Assembly (NCBI GenBank): GCA_034437555.1
Contig: DAOTTQ010000030.1
Span: 1 to 64,000, forward strand
DNA: 64,000 nt
Source: JANWYT01 sp034437555
GTDB taxonomy: Bacteria > Chloroflexota > Anaerolineae > Aggregatilineales > Phototrophicaceae
Reading direction: 5' to 3'
Shown here: positions 25,201-32,613 of the stretch, in pieces
How the letters are laid out: every line of letters starts with the position of its first letter
Position numbering within the stretch: the first letter of the stretch is position 1
Notes under the pieces: model-generated
What the model saw: the letters and a program-made list of their open reading frames with translations, nothing else
Told to the model about the DNA's origin: nothing
Databases searched by the model: none
Made by a program: the position numbers and the translations under genes

Positions 25201-27040
25201 TACCACCCGTAAAGAATCGTTTACCGTAAACGAGGAGCGCGTTCTTTCTACTATTGGTGGGCAATTAGCGGCGGCGGTTCAAAACTCACGGTTGTTTACC
25301 CGCGTCTCTAACTTTGCCGAAGAAATGAATCAATTGGTGCAAGTAAGAACGCTAGAACTAGAAGAAGAGCGTGACCGCCTAGACACCCTATACCAAATTA
25401 CATCCGAATTGGCGCGGACGCTCGACATGGAGCAATTGCTAGAACGGGCGTTGGGAATGGTTACAAAAGCCGTTGGCGCAGATGATGCCGTCATTATGTT
25501 AAGTGACCCCGCTACCGATATGATATATTGTCGCGCATGGATTAACCCCAACAACCTCACCACCGATAAAGAAACGGGGCAAGTGCTTCATCCCTCGATG
25601 GGCTTTGCCGATTGGTTTATCATTAACAGTGACGAACACGACCACGTTTTTATGGTATCTGACTTACAAGAACATGATTACTGGGACAAGAGCCATCCTA
25701 GTGGCTTAAGAAGCGCGTTGGCGGTACTGCTAGAAAACAACGAAGACCCCATGGGCGTGATGGTACTCCTTAGCAGGCGCGTTGATGCCTTTACCGAGAA
25801 TCACCTTAAATTGATTGTGCCAGCCGCTAACCAAGTGGCAGCTTCTATTAACTCTGCCGACCTGTACCAACTGATTCGTGACCAAGCCGAGCGTTTAGGA
25901 AAGCTACTACGCGCCGAACAAGAAGAAGCGAAAAAGCAGGGTGCTATCTTGGAAGGCATTAATGACGGCGTAATGCTTGCCGATTCACAGGGCAAGGTGG
26001 TGTTGTTTAACACCGCCGCCGAGCGCATCTTACAAATTTCACGCCGTGATGTCTTGGGATTGCCTGTGGCAAATATCGCCAATATCTTTGGTGAATCGGC
26101 GTTCCAATGGATTAAACTCATCAACGAGCTTTCTGAAAGCATTCTAAAGAAATCACAGCTAGAGGAATACGAAAGCGAGCGCATCCAGCTTAATCAGTTC
26201 TTTGTTAGCACGTATCTCTCCCCCATTTATAGCGGTGAGCTATTCTTGGGCGTGGTGGCGGTGTTCCGTGATGTTACCCGTGAAGTGGAAAACGAGCGCA
26301 CCAAGAACCAATTTATCACCAACGTGTCGCATGAGTTCCGCACACCGCTTACGCCCATTAAGGGCTATACCGACCTGCTCTTGATGGGTGCAGGGGGTGA
26401 GCTAAGTGGGATGCAAACAGGCATGGTAACCACCATCAAAGAAAACGTAGAACGCCTAACCATTTTGGTAAATGACGTGCTAAACATCGCCAAAATTGAT
26501 AACCGTGACACCCCCGTTATTATGACCATGGTAAACGTTACCGAAGTGCTAAACGGCGTGCTTGACCAAATTGGCGGGCGCGTGATGAACCTTAAAAAGG
26601 GCTTTGTAACTACCGTTAGCGTTGATAGCAATGTGCCACGAATTCGGGTTGACCGCGAAAAACTCATTCAAATTATGAGCAACTTGGTGGATAATGCGTT
26701 CAAATACTCGCGGGCTGGTGGTAAAATTGACATTGTAGCGCGAATAGAAGATGATAGAAAGCACATCCTCATTAGCGTGGCAGATACAGGCGTGGGCATT
26801 CCCGACCACTTCAAAGAGGCGGCTTGGCGACGTTTTGAACGCTATGACGAACATGCCCTAGAATTAGATGTCGCAGGAACGGGTTTAGGTTTATCCTTAG
26901 TAAAAGAACTCGTAGAGTTACACAATGGCGAAACGTGGTTTGAGAGCGAAGTAGACAAGGGAACAACGTTTTATGTGCGCTTGCCCATAGAACAACCCAA
27001 CTATACAACCGAAGCGCATCCGATGGTCACAGGAGACTAG
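19268..27040 (+). CDS. Giant multi-GAF sensor histidine kinase
   Basis: A 2590-residue kinase with one N-terminal membrane helix (residues 4-24) and then a chain of sensory domains. By the recurring closing signature (G-x-I/V ... Q-x-A/S-x-x-x-x-N-A-x-L) I count eleven GAF domains: seven at about residues 165-1370, then three at 1510-2010, and one at 2035-2200. PAS-like domains lie at about 50-130, 1380-1500 and 2215-2330. The catalytic end is complete: H-box 'NVSHEFRTPLTP' near 2353, N-box 'DNAFKYS' near 2475, 'DTGVGIP' near 2506 and 'GTGLGLS' near 2537. It should autophosphorylate in response to several signals and pass phosphate to the receiver proteins encoded on either side. GAF ligands cannot be predicted here. 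Confidence 0.93.
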   Translation: MTEFAFLAIFIGVLTLVGLYLLVRQLEKPSPEDALRPTRFNLPSEADGHTGVIVISHEGRVLHVNLNARQWLNAEEGTVDLEYIALQAQPSDNFYALLSDETAMSFRLGTKWLSGASHFVPHENAWNAIITLKEVSVQPSSATTDSQVMDVSLAIYVIQQIGDTVTAGMGIDQTLQVLLEILNRAMPSDAGEICLWNAKRAFLEQRGWLGDMRYLLLLAENGGGYGKGQGSAGWVAQNGRGLLVRSKADVIYIGDLSSENPYASAVSVPLVSNGQLIGTLSMMGLNANAYNEADLAFLEAISPSIATAVYNATLYTSQEQRINDISQLQELAQDSAQKDSGNIYLRLNERIATLMSADMSGIFLYDAEREVLVPQLPFYGLNDNVAVMIGLPVPANSPQRNIWEYQPYWVANQLLQEPLVEALGLQSILEVAGIRNTALLPMQIANERIGFIAVSNKQGNDGFTPLDIQSLRVLATQAAIIVENIRLHQREQLIESELEGLQEMTQAMGSLSHEGEFYASITERIARLMRSKMCGVLLYDARENQLLAQMPFYGIQDSVVQDYIIKLPNGSVMEELWQEEEFWYSNHVKTDTLVYVAGLDALADTAAVTRTLFAVMSAGGRRIGVVQVSNTLDNRDFNEKDARLLQIFATQAAAIIENARLYREVQVRADQAEGLRKIAELASAVMTPDEPFAPVLEEIARYMRSKVVFINVIDPTNSLITYPHWTYGMNLTEPIIQDMSVPEFKYSVALSGRPFLSNDLKSDKRVIPSYRQVAMRTNLSTSLLVPLIVGERNLGEIGVCNREEGYTESDLTALSTVASQISAALERLLLYQATGDNLRRRMKELDAISRVSNELAGTVNLDTILQTIRQEVKETMNADDVTVSILRPSSEWQTPEMPTLERRLGLIQLEELSDIERESVLRGAEAVLIADYSKSEFKPLPEEVRSAVAVGVQYLDNTVAVIHAVSNTANRFDERSAGFLVTIASKASLGYQNAEYYQQQLERNDRLRQRVDQLNRIFELGQMLQASSSDPIMLLEAVAYSVQQSVGFDVVLMLLVDENANVLRRVAHAGLPLDVFERSRGDVMTLDVLPLFLKPEYRTSETYFFPLEKMPDWYIEGTRALSTDYDQKRSMPGRGTEFWHDGDKLVVGISGQGGNLLGMMVLDRPYSNYRPDRAMIEVLEIFAHQASTMIENTRLFMESRRSAEQESQYSDITKAVSSTLDLREIAVAMAEGLYKLVSFDQMTLATTSSTNDGFDYLRVSPDTLGTLEVVQETRPSLDRTALGRTFADRAEFSYNMGDEDIARYDDLKSWFAKGEQSALIVPLVAGGDCLGALHIGSNIPYKVTSHETRASVERIAQIMASSLQNARLFNQAVNLQILNRSVVESIQQGIVVLDSSGRIINANDFMRASYGWTNEALRQDLFTYRPALASILSEDLQQVLEEGKQRKHLNAVIEGAGGRKIITNFYVYPLRSLETVRGAVLLVEDVTERTKLEEAIENRANQLAALTEVSTHITSLLERDEIIRLALDEMGWIIPFDTMSIWRRNGSYMMLEGATGFPDSYELLGYRLLISDDERVRTMVDSLRVIGISNEERLPNLPIPQDVTIKSWLGVPLVSQGLVVGAMILTRETQGAYESREEHNVAFAFATQVAIALANAELFEQTFERTSELGTLLEAAQTTSTTRDVNELFNMVARLFYGTLEQEDCAVYIWHEIDNYLEAEYAQNRLEDQVNPFVSVGQRLDMAEYPAHQRALSGRDVVLIVDAPNSPSLTLYPKEIEDLRKNGRGARMLVPLVVGEQAIGLIQTEQVTNDERTITQQKVRLAQALSSQIAVAIENARLSRETNLRFEELLTINTLSQKVSSTLELDDMLPVIRDQLPTLTKAEGMYLALYDTESQMISFPLALENNQEIHIPPRPLGKDEVSYIISRRHSLNLGADYYSLKDLRKSMGIITQEGEAKSYMGVPLISSDQVVGVLAIRNTTRKESFTVNEERVLSTIGGQLAAAVQNSRLFTRVSNFAEEMNQLVQVRTLELEEERDRLDTLYQITSELARTLDMEQLLERALGMVTKAVGADDAVIMLSDPATDMIYCRAWINPNNLTTDKETGQVLHPSMGFADWFIINSDEHDHVFMVSDLQEHDYWDKSHPSGLRSALAVLLENNEDPMGVMVLLSRRVDAFTENHLKLIVPAANQVAASINSADLYQLIRDQAERLGKLLRAEQEEAKKQGAILEGINDGVMLADSQGKVVLFNTAAERILQISRRDVLGLPVANIANIFGESAFQWIKLINELSESILKKSQLEEYESERIQLNQFFVSTYLSPIYSGELFLGVVAVFRDVTREVENERTKNQFITNVSHEFRTPLTPIKGYTDLLLMGAGGELSGMQTGMVTTIKENVERLTILVNDVLNIAKIDNRDTPVIMTMVNVTEVLNGVLDQIGGRVMNLKKGFVTTVSVDSNVPRIRVDREKLIQIMSNLVDNAFKYSRAGGKIDIVARIEDDRKHILISVADTGVGIPDHFKEAAWRRFERYDEHALELDVAGTGLGLSLVKELVELHNGETWFESEVDKGTTFYVRLPIEQPNYTTEAHPMVTGD

Positions 27041-27047
27041 GGAGACT

Positions 27048-27425
27048 ATGGCACACATCTTAATTGCAGAGGATGAACGCGACATCCGCGACCTCATTAT
27101 GTTTACCCTAACGTTTGCGGGGCATAAGATAAGTACCGCGATTAATGGCGAAGAAGCCTTAGCGATGGCACAAGAAATTAAGCCTGATATGATTATGACA
27201 GACGTAAGAATGCCTAAAATGACGGGCTATCAGCTGTGTCGTGCCTTACGCAATTTGCCCGACTTTGAAAAGACACCCATTGTCATTTTATCGGCAAAGG
27301 GGCAAGATGAAGAAGTAGAAGAAGGTCACGAAAGTGGAGCAACAGACTATATCCTAAAACCGTTTGCCCCCGACAGGCTCACCAGTCGGGTTGCCGAAAT
27401 TTTGGCAAAAGCAAACCTATCTTAG
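27048..27425 (+). CDS. Single-domain response regulator
   Basis: A 125-residue stand-alone receiver domain: 'IAEDERD' acidic pocket, phospho-acceptor Asp in 'MTDVRMPKMTG', Ser in the usual Ser/Thr position ('VILSAKG') and Lys in 'ILKPFAPD'. It has no output domain, so it must act by protein contact or as a phosphate relay. Seven bases separate it from the giant kinase stop, making it the kinase's likely direct partner. Confidence 0.92.
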   Translation: MAHILIAEDERDIRDLIMFTLTFAGHKISTAINGEEALAMAQEIKPDMIMTDVRMPKMTGYQLCRALRNLPDFEKTPIVILSAKGQDEEVEEGHESGATDYILKPFAPDRLTSRVAEILAKANLS

Positions 27426-27448
27426 AAAATTAGAGAGAACGATTACTT

Positions 27449-28753
27449 ATGAGTGCCATCACAATAGACGGTGATTTAGTCCATTACGAAAAGCTAGGGC
27501 GGGGTCGTCCGGTCATCCTCTTACACGGCTGGCTGGGGTCATGGCGTTATTGGATTCCGACCATGCAACAGCTTCACCTAAAATATAGCGTGTACACGCT
27601 GGACTTCATCGGCTATGGCGATTCTGCGAAGAACTCCGATAAGTACACCCTCGATAAACAAGCACGCCTGCTCAACGCCTTCATGGATCAATTAGGGATT
27701 CCTAAAGCCGCCATGATTGGGCATGGATTTGGGGGCATGGTACTGGCGCGTTTTGCCAGCGCATTCCCCGACAAAGTGGCGCGGATGTTGCTCATCAGCT
27801 TGCCCCTCTTTGACCCAGGCGACCTTAAAGACCGCACACCTGCGGGGCATCGCGTGTTACTTACACCCCCCACCCGTGACCGCTATTCTCTGTCCCCCAA
27901 CATGGCACAAGTAGAGGCGGAATACCGCGATAAAACGCTTGCACGCTCGCCCCTAGCCAATTTACAAACCGCACAACCTACCGCACCCTCGGCAACAGAA
28001 CCCGCCAAGGACACGCCTACAAAGCCCTCTGCGCCCGTAAAAAGTGGTGACACACCCCCACCTAGCACGCCAGAGGTAAAATCCACTTCAGAACCAACGC
28101 TTGAAACACGCCCGCCAGTTGACGTTAACCAAACCCAACCCATGCGTTCTCGCATGTCTGACGGCAGATTGCCCGATGAAATGCCCCGAACCGGGATTCC
28201 CTATGGCGCAAGTTCACGGTCTAACGAGATGCCCACCATGGCAACCGTTAGCCCAGAAGATAGAAAACGTCTGGTAGAAGCAGCCTCAAGATCGCCTATC
28301 TTTAGTGTAAGCGTTAGCAACGACACCAATCAATTACTAGAGTCGTTTACGGGCAAAACCCTCATGAGCCTACTAGAGAAGTGCTTTAAGAAAAGCGATG
28401 TTTTCTTTGAAAAATTGCGCCCCGATGTAGAAAAAACTGATGATAAAACGCTCATCATTGGCGCACAAGGCTACAGCGCAGGCAAATTCTTAGATGAGCT
28501 ACGCAAAATTACCGCCCCTATGGTGGTCATACACGGCTTAGAGGACGGCGTAATAACTGCCCCCACTGAAGAAGTTTGGCAATACCTGACCATTGATAAA
28601 GATGATGTGTTCGTCCCTATTCCATTGCCCAATGTGCGCCACTTCCCCATGCTAGAGCATGAGCCATTTATGCGCCTAGCACTCGACTTTTTAGAAACGC
28701 CCGAAATTAGCAAGCTAGAGGTGCGTGAGCGTTGGCGTAGGCGTAGCCGTTAG
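27449..28753 (+). CDS. Alpha/beta-hydrolase-fold protein lacking the nucleophile serine
   Basis: A 434-residue protein with the alpha/beta-hydrolase core. 'VILLHGWLGSW' is the oxyanion segment (about residue 23), and 'AMIGHGFGGMVLARF' is the nucleophile elbow, but it reads G-H-G-F-G: Gly93 replaces the Ser of G-x-S-x-G. The acid (Asp366 in 'HGLEDGV') and the His (398 in 'NVRHFPM') are retained. Residues about 165-275, between core and C-terminal strands, are a Pro/Thr/Ser-rich insert that should be disordered. Without the nucleophile it is probably not an esterase and may be a binding or signalling protein. It follows the response regulator by 23 bases and precedes thiamine pyrophosphokinase by 6, all on one strand. 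Confidence 0.85.
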   Translation: MSAITIDGDLVHYEKLGRGRPVILLHGWLGSWRYWIPTMQQLHLKYSVYTLDFIGYGDSAKNSDKYTLDKQARLLNAFMDQLGIPKAAMIGHGFGGMVLARFASAFPDKVARMLLISLPLFDPGDLKDRTPAGHRVLLTPPTRDRYSLSPNMAQVEAEYRDKTLARSPLANLQTAQPTAPSATEPAKDTPTKPSAPVKSGDTPPPSTPEVKSTSEPTLETRPPVDVNQTQPMRSRMSDGRLPDEMPRTGIPYGASSRSNEMPTMATVSPEDRKRLVEAASRSPIFSVSVSNDTNQLLESFTGKTLMSLLEKCFKKSDVFFEKLRPDVEKTDDKTLIIGAQGYSAGKFLDELRKITAPMVVIHGLEDGVITAPTEEVWQYLTIDKDDVFVPIPLPNVRHFPMLEHEPFMRLALDFLETPEISKLEVRERWRRRSR

Positions 28754-28759
28754 CCCACC

Positions 28760-29416
28760 ATGACACGCTTTCTTATTTTTGCCAATGGTGACCCCAACGA
28801 TGGCGTTATGGTACAACGTGCCTTGCGTTATGCCCCGCAAGCACACATTATTGGTGCAGATGGCGGGGCGAGCGTGGCAAATTATTATGGCGTTGCCGTT
28901 CAAACACTCATCGGGGACATGGACTCCCTTCCCCCCCGTGAATTATCACGGTTAGAGGATCTAGGCGTTACTGTGCGCCGTTATCCCCCCGAAAAAGACG
29001 AAACCGACCTAGAACTATGCCTTAACTATGCGTCAACGCAGGGGGCAACGTGGATTCGCGTAATTGGGGGCATTGGCGGACGCTTTGACCAAGTGATGGG
29101 CAATGTGTTCTCAATGGCGTTACCTTCTCTTAAGGGTTGTGATGTAGAAATGGTAGCGGGCGCACAATCCATTCGCATTTTAGAGGGCGATGACGTGCAT
29201 TATTTAGAGGGCGAAGTGGGCGATACCGTGTCCCTTATTCCTTTAGTAGAAAGCGTTACCCACGTTACCACACAAGGCTTGCGCTATCCGCTAAACGATG
29301 AAACCCTATACTTTGGCAAGGCTCGGGGCATTAGCAACGAACTTACGTCCCCCAAAGCACGCGTTTCGCATCGTGGCACATTACTCTTGGTACACATCGC
29401 AGGAAAAGCCGATTAG
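28760..29416 (+). CDS. thiN: Thiamine pyrophosphokinase
   Basis: A 218-residue cytoplasmic enzyme that transfers pyrophosphate from ATP to thiamine to make thiamine diphosphate. Family marks: 'GADGGASVA' near residue 32, 'IGDMDSL' near residue 52, 'PPEKDETDLELCL' near residue 76 and 'GGIGGRFDQVMGN' near residue 101. Length is typical. It begins six bases after the hydrolase-like gene, so it is at the end of the signalling transcript, though no functional link is evident. Confidence 0.93.
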   Translation: MTRFLIFANGDPNDGVMVQRALRYAPQAHIIGADGGASVANYYGVAVQTLIGDMDSLPPRELSRLEDLGVTVRRYPPEKDETDLELCLNYASTQGATWIRVIGGIGGRFDQVMGNVFSMALPSLKGCDVEMVAGAQSIRILEGDDVHYLEGEVGDTVSLIPLVESVTHVTTQGLRYPLNDETLYFGKARGISNELTSPKARVSHRGTLLLVHIAGKAD

Positions 29417-29552
29417 ACACGGCTTCTGCGTAAATTGTGCAGTCATTAAAGAGCGGATGCTCTCATTATCAGCGCGGTGTAAGTGCAACTTTTAGGGCAA
29501 CAGCGCGTATTATCATTGTAAACCATCATATAAGTTTGAGGATGTAACCCCC

Positions 29553-29900
29553 ATGAGTGACAACGAAAAGAATACAGTAGATGAAGTGGTAGAAGAAATT
29601 TTGGACGAAACCTCCCAAAATCCATTGGAACGCTTCTTTTATCACCAACGACGCGCCCTAGAAGAAACAGGCAAAGCCCTAGAAGCCCTATTGCCTGATG
29701 GCTTTAAGCAACACGGTGGCGAAGCCACAAAGGAATTTGCTAAGGGTTTTCGTGTGCTAGTAGACGCTGCCATTGACGAACTCAAGAAGGTCAGTGAACG
29801 TGAAGAAACCCCCACCGCCCCCCACGCCGAAAGCCACGATGATGATGACGACAAGCCATCCACCACTGGCAAGGGCAAAGTTAAAGTTAAAGTAGACTAA
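29553..29900 (+). CDS. Small acidic protein of unknown function
   Basis: A 115-residue soluble protein: an acidic N-terminus, a central amphipathic helical part ('NPLERFFYHQRRALEETGKALEALLP'), and a disordered tail with a run of five Asp followed by alternating Lys-Val. Starts at ATG 29553 behind a GAGGATG sequence. It lies 136 bases after thiN, enough for its own promoter. No family recognised. Confidence 0.6.
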   Translation: MSDNEKNTVDEVVEEILDETSQNPLERFFYHQRRALEETGKALEALLPDGFKQHGGEATKEFAKGFRVLVDAAIDELKKVSEREETPTAPHAESHDDDDDKPSTTGKGKVKVKVD

Positions 29901-29931
29901 GGTCTATCACCGTTTTATCGCTTAAAACACA

Positions 29932-29965
29932 TCGGGCAACGCCAGTATGGGTTGCCCGACCTGTT
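29932..29965. terminator. Hairpin terminator between convergent genes
   Basis: TCGGGCAAC (29932-29940) pairs with GTTGCCCGA (29951-29959) around a ten-base loop, midway between the convergent ends of the small acidic gene and pheT. U tracts are weak on both sides (TGTTTTAA toward the minus strand is the better one). Confidence 0.5.
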
Positions 29966-29972
29966 TATGGTG

Positions 29973-32525
29973 TTATGAGCGCAGCTTTGCGTTCAGTTGG
30001 TTTTCCAGAGCATAAATTATTTTGCCCCTGATTTTTGCCACGTCTTCATCTTTTAGCGTTTTGTCGTCCGTTTGATACGTTAGCGCATACGCAAGGCTTT
30101 TTGTGCCTACGGGCAAGTTGCCCCCACGATAGACATCAAACAAAGACACGCCTCTTAACAGCTTGCCCCCCATACGGCGAATGACCGCTTCAACCTCACT
30201 GGCGGGCGTTTCTTCTGCTACGACCACTGCCAAATCTTCTAAAATGGGCGGTGTGCTGGGCAGCGCATGCACTTCATGGCGGGCGGGCAGGTAGCGAATA
30301 AGGCGTTCTAGGTCAAATTCTGCCACCATCACAGGCGATGCCGTTAGCTTAAAGGCTTCTGCTACCAACGGATGCAACTCGCCAAACGTCCCGACCACGT
30401 TGCCCCGTACCAAAACATCCGCGCTTCTGCCAGGATGAAATGTAGTGTGCGTGCTACGTTGATACACGGCATCTGCCACATACAAGCCCTCTAGTAAGCC
30501 CTGCACCACGCCCTTCATATCGTAAAAGTCCACGCTTTCAGTCGATTCGGCGTGTGACCAATCGCCCTCATTGCGTGACCCTATCATCAGTACCGCAAGG
30601 CGCAAAGGCTCATCAGGCAAGTGCGAATTATCACGTTTTAGGTACACGCTGCCAATTTCAAACACTTGTTGGCGTGGTGTAAAGCGATTGTTCTTAACGG
30701 CTTGCTCTACTAAGCTAATCAGCAAGGTGTGGCGCATGACCGTTTTATCGGGTGAAATGGGGTTCGCCAACGTCACATAGCCCGCATCCGAAAAAGAGGG
30801 CGTTGCGCCGTGTGGCACAAGCAAGGCTTCGGCTTCCGGTGTGGTCATGCGATAGGTGATATTTTCGGTTAAGCCCAACGCCACGCACAAATCGCGCACG
30901 CGCTCTTCAATTTCAAACTTGGGGTTGGGGTGTTGGTCGGGCATGGTGTCGTCAATCAGTCCGTCAGGGATGCGGTCATAGCCAATCACACGGGCGATTT
31001 CTTCTATTAGGTCGGCTTGCCCCACCACGCCTTCGCTGATGTCTGTGCGATAGTCGGGCGCAGTCACGCGCAGGGTGTCCCCGTGAATCGTCACATCAAA
31101 CTGCAAACGGCTAAGATAGTCTGCGCCTTGTTCTACCGTAACGGTCATCCCTAGCAAGCGTGCCACTTCGCTAATGGGCAACACCACCTTTACAGGGGCA
31201 GGCACTTCGGGATAAGCGTCTATCATGCCTTGTGCCACTTCACCACCGCCCCATTGGCGCATCAGTTCAATACCGCGCAAATTGCCAATAGAGACGCGTG
31301 AGGGGTGAATGTTACGACTAAAGCGCGTGGAGGCTTCTGTGAATACTTTTTGCGCTTGGGTGGTCTTACGAACGTTGATAAAGTTCCAGCTTGCCGCCTC
31401 CAGCAATACATTCGTGGTGCTATCACTAATTTCGCTATCCACACCGCCCATAATGCCCGCCAAACTTAGCACGCCCGCCGTATCGCACACCAACGTTTGG
31501 TTTTCGCCCAATTCACGATTTAAGCCATCCAACGTTTGCAGGGTTTCGCCGACTTGGGGCGTGCGTGTTATTAGCGTAGGGGTTTTGCCCCCGTTGCGTT
31601 CTAGCAATTTGCCATAATCAAAGGCATGAAGCGGTTGCCCAATTTCAAATGTGATGTAATTGGTCGCGTCCACGATATTATTGATTGGGCGTTGCCCCAC
31701 CAAGCGCAAACGATACTGCACCCAAGATGGCGAAGGCTGTACTTTGGTGTTTTTTAGCAAGGTCAGTGTAAAGCGTGGGTTGAGTGCGCTATTACGAATC
31801 TCAACGAAGGCTTGCCCCTCAATGGGCGCACCTGTTGCTATTACGCTGGTACTGGGCGAGCGCAAAGGTTTATTGGTAAGAGCAGCAATTTCACGGGCAA
31901 CGCCAAGTACGCTGGTGCAATGCCCCAAGTTTGGCGTAAGCTCCACTTCAAACACCACATCACCCAGCACATCTTGAAGGGGTGTGCCTGGTTTATAGCT
32001 GTCGTTGTGGTCTAGGATGAGGATACCCTCGTGTTCCTCGTTAATGCCCAATTCTTTAGGACTGCACACCATACAACGGTTAAAAATACCACGAAGGGGC
32101 TTGCCCTTAAGCGTCATCAGCTTGCGTTCTTCGCTGTGACCGTCATAAACCACCGCGCCCTCTAGTGCCAAAGGTGACCAAAGCGGCGGGTTTAGCTCCC
32201 CTTTGCCCGCATACTCAAACAAGTTCGGCGCACCCGTTACCACTTGCTCTAGTTCTTCTGCGCCATAATCCACCATTGCCAGCAGTAGTTTATCTGCGTC
32301 AGGGTGCTTCTTTACTTCACGAATTGCGCCTAAAACCAATTTTTCTCTGTCCCATACCAAATGGTCACTTTTGGGTTGGGGGATGTGTTCTAGGATATTT
32401 TGTGGCACGCCAATATAGCGAATATGCCCCACCTCTAAACCCGACACCGTGAGGCGTTCTGCAATTTCTTCGGGGGTTGCGTCAATATCAACGAATTCTT
32501 TTAGCCAAGACAACGGAATTTGCAC
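29973..32525 (-). CDS. pheT: Phenylalanine-tRNA ligase beta subunit
   Basis: An 850-residue beta subunit of the (alpha-beta)2 enzyme that charges tRNA-Phe. Domains in order: N-terminal 'IPLSWLKEFVDIDATPEEIAERLT', the tRNA-binding EMAP-like fold (about 55-180, 'VLGAIREVKKHPDADKL'), B3/B4 editing domain ('RFTLTLL', 'DATNYITFEIGQPLHAFD'), B5 with 'IEEIARVIGYDRIP', a synthetase-like core, and a C-terminal anticodon-binding ferredoxin-like domain ('TPPILEDLAVVV'). It is somewhat longer than the usual ~800 residues. It starts at GTG behind AGAGAG and is 88 bases downstream of pheS, under the same T-box. Confidence 0.96.
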   Translation of the reverse strand: MQIPLSWLKEFVDIDATPEEIAERLTVSGLEVGHIRYIGVPQNILEHIPQPKSDHLVWDREKLVLGAIREVKKHPDADKLLLAMVDYGAEELEQVVTGAPNLFEYAGKGELNPPLWSPLALEGAVVYDGHSEERKLMTLKGKPLRGIFNRCMVCSPKELGINEEHEGILILDHNDSYKPGTPLQDVLGDVVFEVELTPNLGHCTSVLGVAREIAALTNKPLRSPSTSVIATGAPIEGQAFVEIRNSALNPRFTLTLLKNTKVQPSPSWVQYRLRLVGQRPINNIVDATNYITFEIGQPLHAFDYGKLLERNGGKTPTLITRTPQVGETLQTLDGLNRELGENQTLVCDTAGVLSLAGIMGGVDSEISDSTTNVLLEAASWNFINVRKTTQAQKVFTEASTRFSRNIHPSRVSIGNLRGIELMRQWGGGEVAQGMIDAYPEVPAPVKVVLPISEVARLLGMTVTVEQGADYLSRLQFDVTIHGDTLRVTAPDYRTDISEGVVGQADLIEEIARVIGYDRIPDGLIDDTMPDQHPNPKFEIEERVRDLCVALGLTENITYRMTTPEAEALLVPHGATPSFSDAGYVTLANPISPDKTVMRHTLLISLVEQAVKNNRFTPRQQVFEIGSVYLKRDNSHLPDEPLRLAVLMIGSRNEGDWSHAESTESVDFYDMKGVVQGLLEGLYVADAVYQRSTHTTFHPGRSADVLVRGNVVGTFGELHPLVAEAFKLTASPVMVAEFDLERLIRYLPARHEVHALPSTPPILEDLAVVVAEETPASEVEAVIRRMGGKLLRGVSLFDVYRGGNLPVGTKSLAYALTYQTDDKTLKDEDVAKIRGKIIYALENQLNAKLRS

Positions 32526-32613
32526 GTTTTTTCTCTCTTTCTGTCCCTAAGTAGGAGCAAAACAGCCCCATATATGTCTAACTTGATGAGAAATCTTGTT
32601 TCTCGGTTTTTAT

